Source of the DNA: Dehalococcoidia bacterium
Lineage (GTDB): Bacteria; Chloroflexota; Dehalococcoidia; Dehalococcoidales; JAUWYK01
Assembly: GCA_030615865.1 (NCBI GenBank)
Contig: JAUWYK010000066.1
Span: 1-10,858 of the forward strand
Length of the DNA: 10,858 bases
Direction of reading: 5' to 3'
Made by a program: the position numbers and the translations under genes. Positions 1-5,467 of this stretch are shown here, one piece after another (within the stretch, counting starts at the first letter, position 1; each line of letters starts with the position of its first letter). The notes beneath the pieces are model-generated. The model did no database searches, had not been told where the DNA came from, and saw only the letters and a program-made list of their open reading frames with translations.

Positions 1-1
1 T

Positions 2-127
2 AAATATGTCTCCATGGATGGTCGTGTTCTTGAATCAAAACAGGTGCTTCAACTCAAAGATGGTCTACCTCAAGACCGAGAAATACTAATAGAAATTTCC
101 AAAAAATTGGGGCGCGAGTTGAGTTAA
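2..127 (+). CDS. C-terminal fragment of an oxidoreductase subunit (possibly NuoG/molybdopterin-type)
   Basis: An open frame enters from the left edge and ends at TAA 125-127, giving the last 41 residues of a protein (KYVSMDGRVLESKQ at its start, ISKKLGRELS at its end). The pattern 'GRV...' followed by 'DREILIEISKKLG' resembles the end of the catalytic domain of NuoG and formate-dehydrogenase-like proteins, which carry 'EGRVQ...DWEIL.ELA.RLG'. This is a recollection of the family, not an alignment. It ends 13 bases before the hydrogenase small subunit, on the same strand, so it is probably the electron-transfer partner in the same operon, where bidirectional hydrogenases keep a HoxU/NuoG-type diaphorase subunit. 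The N-terminus and all cofactor motifs lie outside the window, so the family call is tentative. Confidence 0.5.
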   Translation, partial: KYVSMDGRVLESKQVLQLKDGLPQDREILIEISKKLGRELS

Positions 128-140
128 AGCTAGGAGGTTA

Positions 141-680
141 ATGGTGGCAAAGGTAAAAGTAGCTACAACTTGGTTGGATGCCTGCGCTGGCTGTCATATG
201 TCTTTTCTGGATTTAGATGAGGCACTTATTGGTCTGGCAAATGCAATAGAAATCACTGCCAGCCCCATAACCGATATTAAGGAGTTTTCACCGGTTGATG
301 TCGGGATTATTGAAGGGGCAGTGAGTAGTACTCATGATGAAGAGGTAGCTAAAAAGCTGCGAGACAATTGCAAGATACTGATGGTCTGGGGCGATTGCGC
401 TTGCTTCGGTGGAATATGCACTATGCGCAACCTCTTCAGCAAAGAAGAGATTCTTCGTAGGTGTTATATTGAAACTGAGAGCACCAAAGACGGTAAGATT
501 CCCTCCTCAGAAGATATCCCACCGCTTTTAGAGCAGGTTAAGCCAGTAAACCAGGTAGTTAAGGTTGACTGCTATGTCCCAGGTTGCCCTCCTAGCCCTA
601 AAGCTATTCACTATGCCCTGACTGAGCTTCTGGAGGGCAGGATTCCGATACTCCCCAGTGAGATAATGAGATTTGATTAA
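141..680 (+). CDS. hoxY: [NiFe] hydrogenase small subunit, HoxY-like (group 3d type)
   Basis: This 179-residue protein would carry the single [4Fe-4S] cluster proximal to the NiFe site and pass electrons between the large subunit and a diaphorase module in the cytoplasm. Visible ligands are C15 and C18 (CAGC, followed by HMSFLD), C86 in WGDCACFGG, and C149 in the PGCPPS motif. C88 and C144 are extra cysteines. The HMSFLD motif, the SPITDIKEF segment and the short length, with no twin-arginine signal and no C-terminal extra-cluster domain, fit HoxY rather than periplasmic uptake hydrogenases. The start is ATG 141, preceded by TAGGAGGTTA, a strong ribosome binding site. The large subunit follows 23 bases downstream. 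Family 3c (Mvh/Vhu) is the main alternative, but the large subunit favours Hox. Confidence 0.88.
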   Translation: MVAKVKVATTWLDACAGCHMSFLDLDEALIGLANAIEITASPITDIKEFSPVDVGIIEGAVSSTHDEEVAKKLRDNCKILMVWGDCACFGGICTMRNLFSKEEILRRCYIETESTKDGKIPSSEDIPPLLEQVKPVNQVVKVDCYVPGCPPSPKAIHYALTELLEGRIPILPSEIMRFD

Positions 681-703
681 GGTTTTAGATGGAGAGGAAC
701 ACT

Positions 704-2128
704 ATGACTAGAAAGATTACTATTGAGCCGGTTACCCGGATTGAGGGACATGGTAAGGTAACCATCCACCTTGACGATAAGGGAAATGTAGATAAAGCCA
801 GATTTCATATTACTCAGGTACGAGGATTCGAGAAGTTTTGTGAAGGGCGACTCTTCTGGGAGATGCCAGTCATTACTCCTCGAATCTGCGGCATTTGCCC
901 GGTAAGTCACCACCTGGCTTCAGCTAAAGCCGGCGATATGATTTTGGGAGTAGAGCTGACACCTACAGCCGAGAGGCTGCGCCGGCTAATTCACATGGCG
1001 CAGTTTGTTCAGTCCCATGCGCTTCATTTTTTCTACCTGGCCAGCCCCGACTTCCTCTTTAGCATGGATGCTGACCCAGCCAAGCGAAATATCATGGGTA
1101 TTATTGCCGAAATACCAGAAATTGCTAAAAAGGGAGTAAAGATTCGAGCTTTCGGTCAGAAAATAATAGAGATGCTCGGGGACAAGAGGGTTCATCCCAA
1201 TGCTGCCATCCCTGGAGGGATGAATAAGGCTCTTGCCCCTGATAAGCGTGATGAAATTCTAGGCCAGGTGGATGATATTATCGCTGACTGCCAATTCGCC
1301 ATTGACTTGGTTGAAGATTACTATGCTCAACATAGTGGGGAAGCTACCAGCTTCGCTAGTTTTGGCACTGGCTACCTCGGGCTCGTGGATAATGATGGTA
1401 ATGTTGAGTATTATGATGGCAAGCTCAGATTGAAGGATAGCCAGGGTATTACCCTAGAAGATAATGTAGCTCCTGAGAATTACCTTGCCATTATTGAGGA
1501 AAAGGTCGAAGATTGGTCTTACCTTAAGTTTCCTTACTACAAGAAGCTGGGCTACCCCGGTGGTATGTACCGTGTAGGACCTCTAGGGCGATTGAACGTA
1601 GCTGACGGTTGCGATACTCCTCTAGCTGATGAAGAGTTTCATAACTTTAAAAAACTAGGCAACGATGGTGTAGTGCAGGCGTCGTTATACTTCCACTACG
1701 CTAGGCTGATTGAAATGCTTAATGCCGCTGAGAAGATAAAATCACTGGTACAAGACGAACTCATCTGCTCAAAGGACATATGGGTCAATTCCAGCCAGAT
1801 TAACGATGAGGGCATAGGAGTAATTGAAGCTCCCAGAGGAACACTTTTCCACCATTATTGGGTAGATAGAAGTGGTAAAATGCGTAAGGTCAACTTGATT
1901 GTGGCTACCGGTCATAATAATTTAGCCATGAATCGTGCTGTCTATGAAGTAGCTAGGGAATTTATCAAAGACGGGAAGGTTACTGAAGGGATACTTAATC
2001 GAGTCGAAGTGGCTATTCGTTGCTATGACCCCTGTCTCTCTTGCTCAACACATGCCTTAGGTCAGATGCCTTTGGAAATCACTATTTACGAGTCAGATGG
2101 AAGTATTCGCCAAGTGTTGAGAAGTTAG
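704..2128 (+). CDS. hoxH: [NiFe] hydrogenase large subunit, HoxH-like
   Basis: A 474-residue catalytic subunit holding the NiFe active site for reversible H2 oxidation. The N-terminal nickel motif (RICGIC, residues 60-65, then PVSHH) and the C-terminal motif DPCLSCSTH (442-450, with C444, C447 and H450) are both complete. The 24 residues after H450, beginning ALGQMPLEI, are the extension removed by an endopeptidase after nickel insertion; that protease is encoded next. The opening [28 protein letters not shown] in the middle and EAPRGTL before the end are typical of HoxH of soluble NAD-reducing hydrogenases. The start is placed at ATG 704 rather than the in-frame ATG 689, because GGAGAGG at 691-697 is correctly spaced for 704 and the family begins near M(S/T)RK. 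All catalytic residues are intact, so the enzyme should be active. Confidence 0.93.
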   Translation: MTRKITIEPVTRIEGHGKVTIHLDDKGNVDKARFHITQVRGFEKFCEGRLFWEMPVITPRICGICPVSHHLASAKAGDMILGVELTPTAERLRRLIHMAQFVQSHALHFFYLASPDFLFSMDADPAKRNIMGIIAEIPEIAKKGVKIRAFGQKIIEMLGDKRVHPNAAIPGGMNKALAPDKRDEILGQVDDIIADCQFAIDLVEDYYAQHSGEATSFASFGTGYLGLVDNDGNVEYYDGKLRLKDSQGITLEDNVAPENYLAIIEEKVEDWSYLKFPYYKKLGYPGGMYRVGPLGRLNVADGCDTPLADEEFHNFKKLGNDGVVQASLYFHYARLIEMLNAAEKIKSLVQDELICSKDIWVNSSQINDEGIGVIEAPRGTLFHHYWVDRSGKMRKVNLIVATGHNNLAMNRAVYEVAREFIKDGKVTEGILNRVEVAIRCYDPCLSCSTHALGQMPLEITIYESDGSIRQVLRS

Positions 2129-2129
2129 C

Positions 2130-2588
2130 GTGAGGACTCTGGTTTTAGGTATAGGCAATCCAATCCTGGGAGATGATGGTATCGGCTTCCATATTGCTCA
2201 AGAGTTAGCCAAGGAAATTAAAGACGAAAACATTGATGTGAAAGATACCAGTGTAAATGGCTTAAATTTATTAGAACTCATTGTAGGATACGATAAGTTG
2301 ATTGTAATCGATGCCATTATGACCGAGGAGGCAAAGGCAGGGGAAATATATAGGCTTAAGCCGAGTAGTAGTGAGACGGCGTGGTCGACTATTTCGCTAC
2401 ACCATTTGAATCTGGCTACCACGATTGAGATAGGGGAAAGGCTTTTCCCAAAAGAAATGCCAGGGGAAGTCATAATTTTTGCTATAGGCGCTCAAGAAGT
2501 AACTGAGGTTACTGGAGAAATGACAGCTAGAGTAAAGGAAGCTATACCAAGGGTCATCAATCTAGTTTTAGAAGAGCTTAAGCCTTAA
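2130..2588 (+). CDS. hoxW: Hydrogenase maturation endopeptidase (HoxW/HycI-type)
   Basis: A 152-residue member of the nickel-dependent hydrogenase maturation protease family (peptidase M52). It binds nickel in the large-subunit precursor and cuts off its C-terminal tail. The family signature GIGNPILGDDGIG occupies residues 7-19, with the acidic ligand at D15/D16. The second ligand is D61 in LIVIDAI and the third is H91 or H92 in SLHHLN. It starts with GTG one base after the hoxH stop, so it is probably translationally coupled to its substrate; there is only a weak Shine-Dalgarno (TGAGAAG). The length is normal for the family. The symbol hoxW is chosen from context, since HycI, HyaD and HoxW are not separable by eye. 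Confidence 0.88.
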   Translation: MRTLVLGIGNPILGDDGIGFHIAQELAKEIKDENIDVKDTSVNGLNLLELIVGYDKLIVIDAIMTEEAKAGEIYRLKPSSSETAWSTISLHHLNLATTIEIGERLFPKEMPGEVIIFAIGAQEVTEVTGEMTARVKEAIPRVINLVLEELKP

Positions 2589-2648
2589 GCGATAGTTAGG
2601 TGAGCTGAGACGTAATTCTTCGTTAGTTTCCTCATTACTCCTTACCTT

Positions 2649-2816
2649 ATGTATTGTCTTATCATATATGCCTTACCTGGCTGTTTTGCCCTCAGCGTCA
2701 ACAACGTAGCATTTGACTTGAAAGATGGCTTGGCTGGGGCTACAATCGAATTAAACATGAAAAGGAAAGCGCCAGAAGCTAAATACGGTGTAATCATGGT
2801 TGGAGCGGGTAAGTAG
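2649..2816 (+). pseudogene. Decayed 55-aa ORF, possible hypC remnant
   Basis: Most of the 334-base gap between the protease and the rubredoxin gene is taken by an open frame of 55 codons from ATG 2649 to TAG 2816. It has no Shine-Dalgarno sequence. The translation begins MYCLIIYALPGCFALSV and ends KYGVIMVGAGK. The ALPG near the start, a central NNVAFDLKDGLAGATIEL and a hydrophobic end recall the layout of the hydrogenase chaperone HypC (MCLAIPG, then VVDFGGV, then a final VHAGFAI). The match is loose, and the essential Met-Cys start is replaced by Met-Tyr-Cys. Next to a hydrogenase operon a dead hypC is plausible, but chance cannot be excluded. The remaining bases, 2817-2904, show no gene and no clear terminator. 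Confidence 0.25.
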
Positions 2817-2922
2817 TGTTCCTTCCACCATGTTTGCCGAAAGAGTAGTCGTTAGTATGGTACGGTAGAGAAGTATGGAGGTGAAGATAACAATACGCAG
2901 GTAGAAGGAGGAGGTCGCTAAA

Positions 2923-3084
2923 GTGCCAAAGTATGAATGTACCGTTTGTGGCTATATTTACGACCCTGAACTGGGAGACCCCGATGGCGGCATAAAACCG
3001 GGCACGCCTTTTGAAGAAATACCCGATGACTAGGTGTGTCCTGTCTGCGGGGCGGCTAAGAGTGAGTTTGAAAAAGTGGAATAA
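2923..3084 (+). pseudogene. rub: Rubredoxin interrupted by an in-frame TAG at Trp37
   Basis: The frame encodes a 53-residue rubredoxin, a one-iron electron carrier that normally feeds superoxide reductase. The first Cys pair is in [11 protein letters not shown] (residues 5-15) and the second in VCPVCGAAK. The [17 protein letters not shown] core is intact. Codon 37, at 3031-3033, is TAG where rubredoxins have Trp (DDWVCPxCG); TGG to TAG is a single G-to-A change. Unless suppressed, the product would be a 36-residue stub lacking two of four iron ligands. The GTG start at 2923 has an excellent AAGGAGGAGGT ribosome site and the terminal TAA at 3082 is in place, so decay, if real, is recent. A sequencing error is the main alternative. 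The desulfoferrodoxin gene follows 15 bases later. Confidence 0.88.
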
Positions 3085-3099
3085 AAGGGGGTAGAAAAC

Positions 3100-3477
3100 A
3101 TGACAGTACAAAAGCAGGTCTACAGGTGTAATGTTTGTGGCAATATCGTTGAAGTGTTGCATACTGGAAAGGGGGAACTGGTCTGTTGCGGGCAGCCAAT
3201 GGAGCTATTACAGGAGAAGACAGCAGATGTCGGTCTAGAAAAGCACGTACCGGTGATAGAGGCAACCGATGGCGGAATAAAGGTCAAGGTTGGCGATGTT
3301 CCCCATCCCATGGAGGGGAAGCACTACATAGAGTGGGTAGAAATAATCACTGATGGCAGGAGTTGCCGGATATTTCTCAAACCAGGAGATAAGCCGGAGG
3401 CAGAGTTTGACATAAAGCCGCAAAAAGTAACCGCTAGAGAGTATTGCAGTATTCATGGTTTATGGAAATCTGGCTAA
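3100..3477 (+). CDS. dfx: Desulfoferrodoxin (superoxide reductase, two-iron class)
   Basis: A 125-residue cytoplasmic enzyme that reduces superoxide to hydrogen peroxide without making oxygen, using electrons from rubredoxin. The N-terminal desulforedoxin-type domain (residues 1-40) has C10, C13, C29 and C30, which bind the rubredoxin-like iron. The C-terminal domain holds the catalytic iron ligands H49 (in EKHVPV), H69 (VPHPM), H75 (KHYIEW), C116 and H119 (EYCSIHGLW). K48 next to H49 is the conserved catalytic lysine. All ligands are present, so the protein should be active. ATG 3100 is preceded by AAAAGGGGGTAG. It sits directly after the broken rubredoxin gene and 54 bases before the ferritin-like gene, forming an oxygen- and iron-stress cluster. 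Confidence 0.95.
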   Translation: MTVQKQVYRCNVCGNIVEVLHTGKGELVCCGQPMELLQEKTADVGLEKHVPVIEATDGGIKVKVGDVPHPMEGKHYIEWVEIITDGRSCRIFLKPGDKPEAEFDIKPQKVTAREYCSIHGLWKSG

Positions 3478-3531
3478 TAGACTTATACTTCCAAAACCAA
3501 ACCCGAGAAAATAACATAAAGGAGATGAAAA

Positions 3532-3825
3532 ATGGACTTCAGTAATCCTTTTGGGACTATGGTGCCCCGAAAGATGACTGCCGGTGAGCTAGCCAGGGCT
3601 ATAATGCAGGACATAGCTGCCGAGCTGGATGCTGTTGCTGTCTACCAAGCCCATATTGACGCTACTGATGATGAGCGGGCTAAGAAAGTGCTGGCTCACG
3701 CTCGGGACGATGAAAAGGAGCATGTAGGCGAATTTCTGGCGCTACTGGAGATTCTCGACCCCAGGCAGGCGGAATATATCAAAAAGGGGGAGGTAGAGAT
3801 TGCTGAATTACTAGGGGAAAAGTAG
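3532..3825 (+). CDS. Encapsulated-ferritin-like (EncFtn/Flp-type) iron-binding protein
   Basis: A 97-residue protein with the short two-helix ferritin-like layout of encapsulated ferritins, which dimerise to make one ferroxidase site. Helix 1 (residues 16-43) carries E31 and Y38 in DIAAELDAVAVYQAH; helix 2 (47-75) carries E61 and H64 in DDEKEHVGEF. These match the E, Y and ExxH ligand positions of the family. The protein would oxidise and handle Fe(II), in keeping with the neighbouring superoxide reductase. No encapsulin shell gene follows in this window, and the C-terminus (IAELLGEK) is not an obvious cargo-loading peptide. The start, ATG 3532, has AAAGGAGATG upstream and is well supported. 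A rubrerythrin-like small ferritin is an alternative name. Confidence 0.8.
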   Translation: MDFSNPFGTMVPRKMTAGELARAIMQDIAAELDAVAVYQAHIDATDDERAKKVLAHARDDEKEHVGEFLALLEILDPRQAEYIKKGEVEIAELLGEK

Positions 3826-3931
3826 TCCAAGAAAGAGCGGCAGCACATATCCGATTGTACTGGGAAGTTACAGAACAAGTGAAGCTCTGTAGGCTTGTAG
3901 GTATACGAGAGACCTGCGGCTGCACCTTTGT

Positions 3932-4189
3932 TCAGATTGTGTAGGTGAGGTAACAGTTGCTTGTTTTGTTGCCTGGCGCACAATAAAAAGGCTGGACATT
4001 CCTCGTTACAATGTCCGGCCTTGCACATAACTGTAATACTGGGTTATATTTGCTCTTTCCTATCCTGAACATCTTAGTCCCGCATGTAGGACATATATCT
4101 TGGGTTGCCGGCCTGCCATTCTTCATAGTTATGCTCTTTGCGTCCTTCATTTCTCTCTTGGCACGGCACTTTATATAGTATGCTTGCAT
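3932..4189 (-). CDS. DUF5679-type zinc-ribbon protein with a read-through C-terminal tail
   Basis: The first 45 or so residues (MQAYYIKCRAKREMKDA, then NGRPATQ, then ICPTCGTKMFRIGK) match my recollection of the small DUF5679 family, whose function is unknown. Two Cys pairs could bind zinc, but the first is incomplete in the part seen: C8 and then CPTC at about residues 33-36. The start is the ATG at 4189, with AGGGAGGT just upstream, rather than the first ATG of the frame nine codons earlier. Family members usually stop soon after FRIGK. Here the frame runs on for about 40 residues into sequence that contains the gene's own terminator hairpin, so the normal stop has probably been lost. The N-terminal domain call is firm; the tail is doubtful. 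Confidence 0.7.
   Translation of the reverse strand: MQAYYIKCRAKREMKDAKSITMKNGRPATQDICPTCGTKMFRIGKSKYNPVLQLCARPDIVTRNVQPFYCAPGNKTSNCYLTYTI
3983..4022 (-). terminator. Stem-loop terminator of the DUF5679-type gene
   Basis: Read on the minus strand, AAGGCCGGACATT pairs with AATGTCCAGCC across a nine-base loop, with one mismatch or wobble, followed by TTTTTATTG. This is a textbook intrinsic terminator for the minus strand. It lies inside the C-terminal tail of the overlapping reading frame, which is why that tail is suspected to be read-through rather than native. Confidence 0.75.
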
Positions 4190-4310
4190 TGACTTACCTC
4201 CCTTTTTCAGTATCAACGATCAGACCATTCCTTCCCTTGATGTCAATAGTCTAATAGTTATACAAGCCCTCTTAGAGGATAACAAAAGCTTAAATTGTTC
4301 AATATGAAAT

Positions 4311-4349
4311 AAAAGGGAGCTATAGTAATATCAACTATAGCTCCCTTTT
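4311..4349 (-). terminator. Strong bidirectional-looking terminator after the integrase
   Basis: A perfect 16-bp inverted repeat, AAAAGGGAGCTATAGT at 4311-4326 and its complement at 4334-4349, with a 7-base loop. The flanks are A-rich on the left and T-rich on the right, so it can end transcription in either direction. It lies 8 bases beyond the stop of the minus-strand tyrosine recombinase gene and most likely serves it. Confidence 0.85.
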
Positions 4350-4357
4350 GACTGTAG

Positions 4358-5335
4358 TTATCCCCGCAGATTTAATCGATCCAATGGTGAAAACTTCTGG
4401 TGCTGTATGCCTATATGGCTTGATGCCAGATTTACATAGTGCCTCACCATTTCTAGTGTGGAGTGCCCCAATATCTGCTGAAGACTAAATACGTCACCAC
4501 CATTAATCAAAAACCTTGTAGCGAAAGTATGTCTACAAAGGTGAGCATGAAGCCTATAAACCCCTGATCTCTTTGCTAGCCTGGTAAACATCAACTTCAT
4601 ACTATTCTCGGTCAATGGTTGGCTACTAATAGATAGGAATACATTGTTTATAACAGGATTAGTCGGTTTAGGCCTGAAACGGAACAAGTAGCGCTGTAGT
4701 GCTTTTTGAGCGTTATTCCCCATCGGAACAATTCGCTCCTTTTTACCTTTACCCATCACCTTAAGGTATCCTTCATCCATATGAACGTCATCCATCTTCA
4801 GATTAACAAGTTCGCCTATCCTTAGTCCGGTATCGAGTAAAAGCATAAAGAGAGCCCGATTCCTGGCATCAGAAGGTGATGTACCAAAAGCGTTGAGTAT
4901 GGCCCCTATTTCTTCATCTGACAGCGTAGAGACCACTTTCCTGGTGACCTTTGGTGGCTTCAAATCTTTAGCGGGGTTATTCTGAGTCAGCCCTTCCGCT
5001 ACTAACCAGTTATAGAAAGCACGTAGAGTTCTAACATGGCCATGAATAGTTGCCGATGACAATAAATCGGTTTGTGCTGGGGTGTATGGATGACCATCAA
5101 ACCTGTTTCTTTTCAGCAGGTACAGGACATACCCTCGTAGCAGTTTTGTATCGATATTGTCTAATGAATCAGGAAGATGCCTGTTCTTCAGATAGTTACG
5201 AAAGCTCTTTAAGTTTGCGGAATACCAGTTGATCGTTTTCGGGCTTTTACCTTCTGCCCTGTTACACACTTCGTAGTATTCTATGAGTTCAAATAATTTA
5301 TGTGCCTTTTCTTTGGTATTTACATGAGTTGTCAT
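4358..5335 (-). CDS. Tyrosine recombinase / integrase (XerC/D-like)
   Basis: A 325-residue site-specific recombinase. Residues 12-125 form the SAM-like core-binding domain (SPKTINWYSANLKSF, then TLRAFYNWLV). Residues 135-310 form the catalytic domain with R172 (DTGLRIGEL), K196 (GKGKKERIVP), H265 and R268 (HLCRH), H291 (LGHS) and nucleophile Y300 (MVRHYVN). All six catalytic residues are present. The ATG at 5335 has GGAGG about 12 bases upstream. The tandem 12-bp repeats and tRNA-Lys half lie 55-200 bases upstream, where an integrase's attachment site is expected, so this gene probably belongs to an older element integrated in that tRNA. A host XerC/D role is less likely given this context. 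It lies outside the 4.7-kb serine-recombinase element. Confidence 0.92.
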   Translation of the reverse strand: MTTHVNTKEKAHKLFELIEYYEVCNRAEGKSPKTINWYSANLKSFRNYLKNRHLPDSLDNIDTKLLRGYVLYLLKRNRFDGHPYTPAQTDLLSSATIHGHVRTLRAFYNWLVAEGLTQNNPAKDLKPPKVTRKVVSTLSDEEIGAILNAFGTSPSDARNRALFMLLLDTGLRIGELVNLKMDDVHMDEGYLKVMGKGKKERIVPMGNNAQKALQRYLFRFRPKPTNPVINNVFLSISSQPLTENSMKLMFTRLAKRSGVYRLHAHLCRHTFATRFLINGGDVFSLQQILGHSTLEMVRHYVNLASSHIGIQHQKFSPLDRLNLRG

Positions 5336-5390
5336 GCTGGATCTTAACCTCCATTATAGTATTTTGTCGGCTTAGACCCAGCGCTTGAAT

Positions 5391-5444
5391 AATCAGGGTG
5401 TTAAAACGAGTCAGAGTGTCAAGGCGAGTCAGGGTGTCGAAAAT
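5391..5444 (+). repeat. Three tandem 18-bp repeats with the unit A(A/G)TCAGGGTGTC plus a 6-bp spacer
   Basis: Copies start at 5391 (AATCAGGGTGTT), 5409 (AGTCAGAGTGTC) and 5427 (AGTCAGGGTGTC), exactly 18 bases apart. Spacers are AAAACG, AAGGCG and GAAAAT. A fourth exact copy of the unit at 5492-5503 is part of the tRNA-Lys anticodon and variable region. The array sits between the integrase gene and the tRNA half. It could be a series of integrase binding sites or stacked remnants of the tRNA-derived crossover site. Confidence 0.85.
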
Positions 5445-5467
5445 ACTGTTTCCACCTCCTTTTGTGC

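Noticed and set aside
2712..2745. TTGACT ... TACAAT as a promoter for the rubredoxin operon
   Set aside because: The spacer is 22 bases, too long for a normal housekeeping promoter, and it lies well inside the decayed ORF.
3031..3033. TAG as a recoded (pyrrolysine or other) codon in rubredoxin
   Set aside because: TAG ends several other good genes here, and the residue expected is Trp, one base change away. No recoding signal is visible.
2794..3162. Minus-strand 122-codon frame opposite rubredoxin and desulfoferrodoxin
   Set aside because: It lies antisense to genes with clear metal-binding motifs and shows no domain or ribosome site of its own.
5353..5358. TATAAT as the -10 box of the tyrosine integrase
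   Set aside because: It abuts the Shine-Dalgarno, so transcription would start inside the ribosome site, and no -35 box lies at the right distance.
5391..5444. CRISPR-like array of short repeats
   Set aside because: The unit is only 12 bp with 6-bp spacers and three copies. It matches tRNA-Lys sequence and no cas genes are present.
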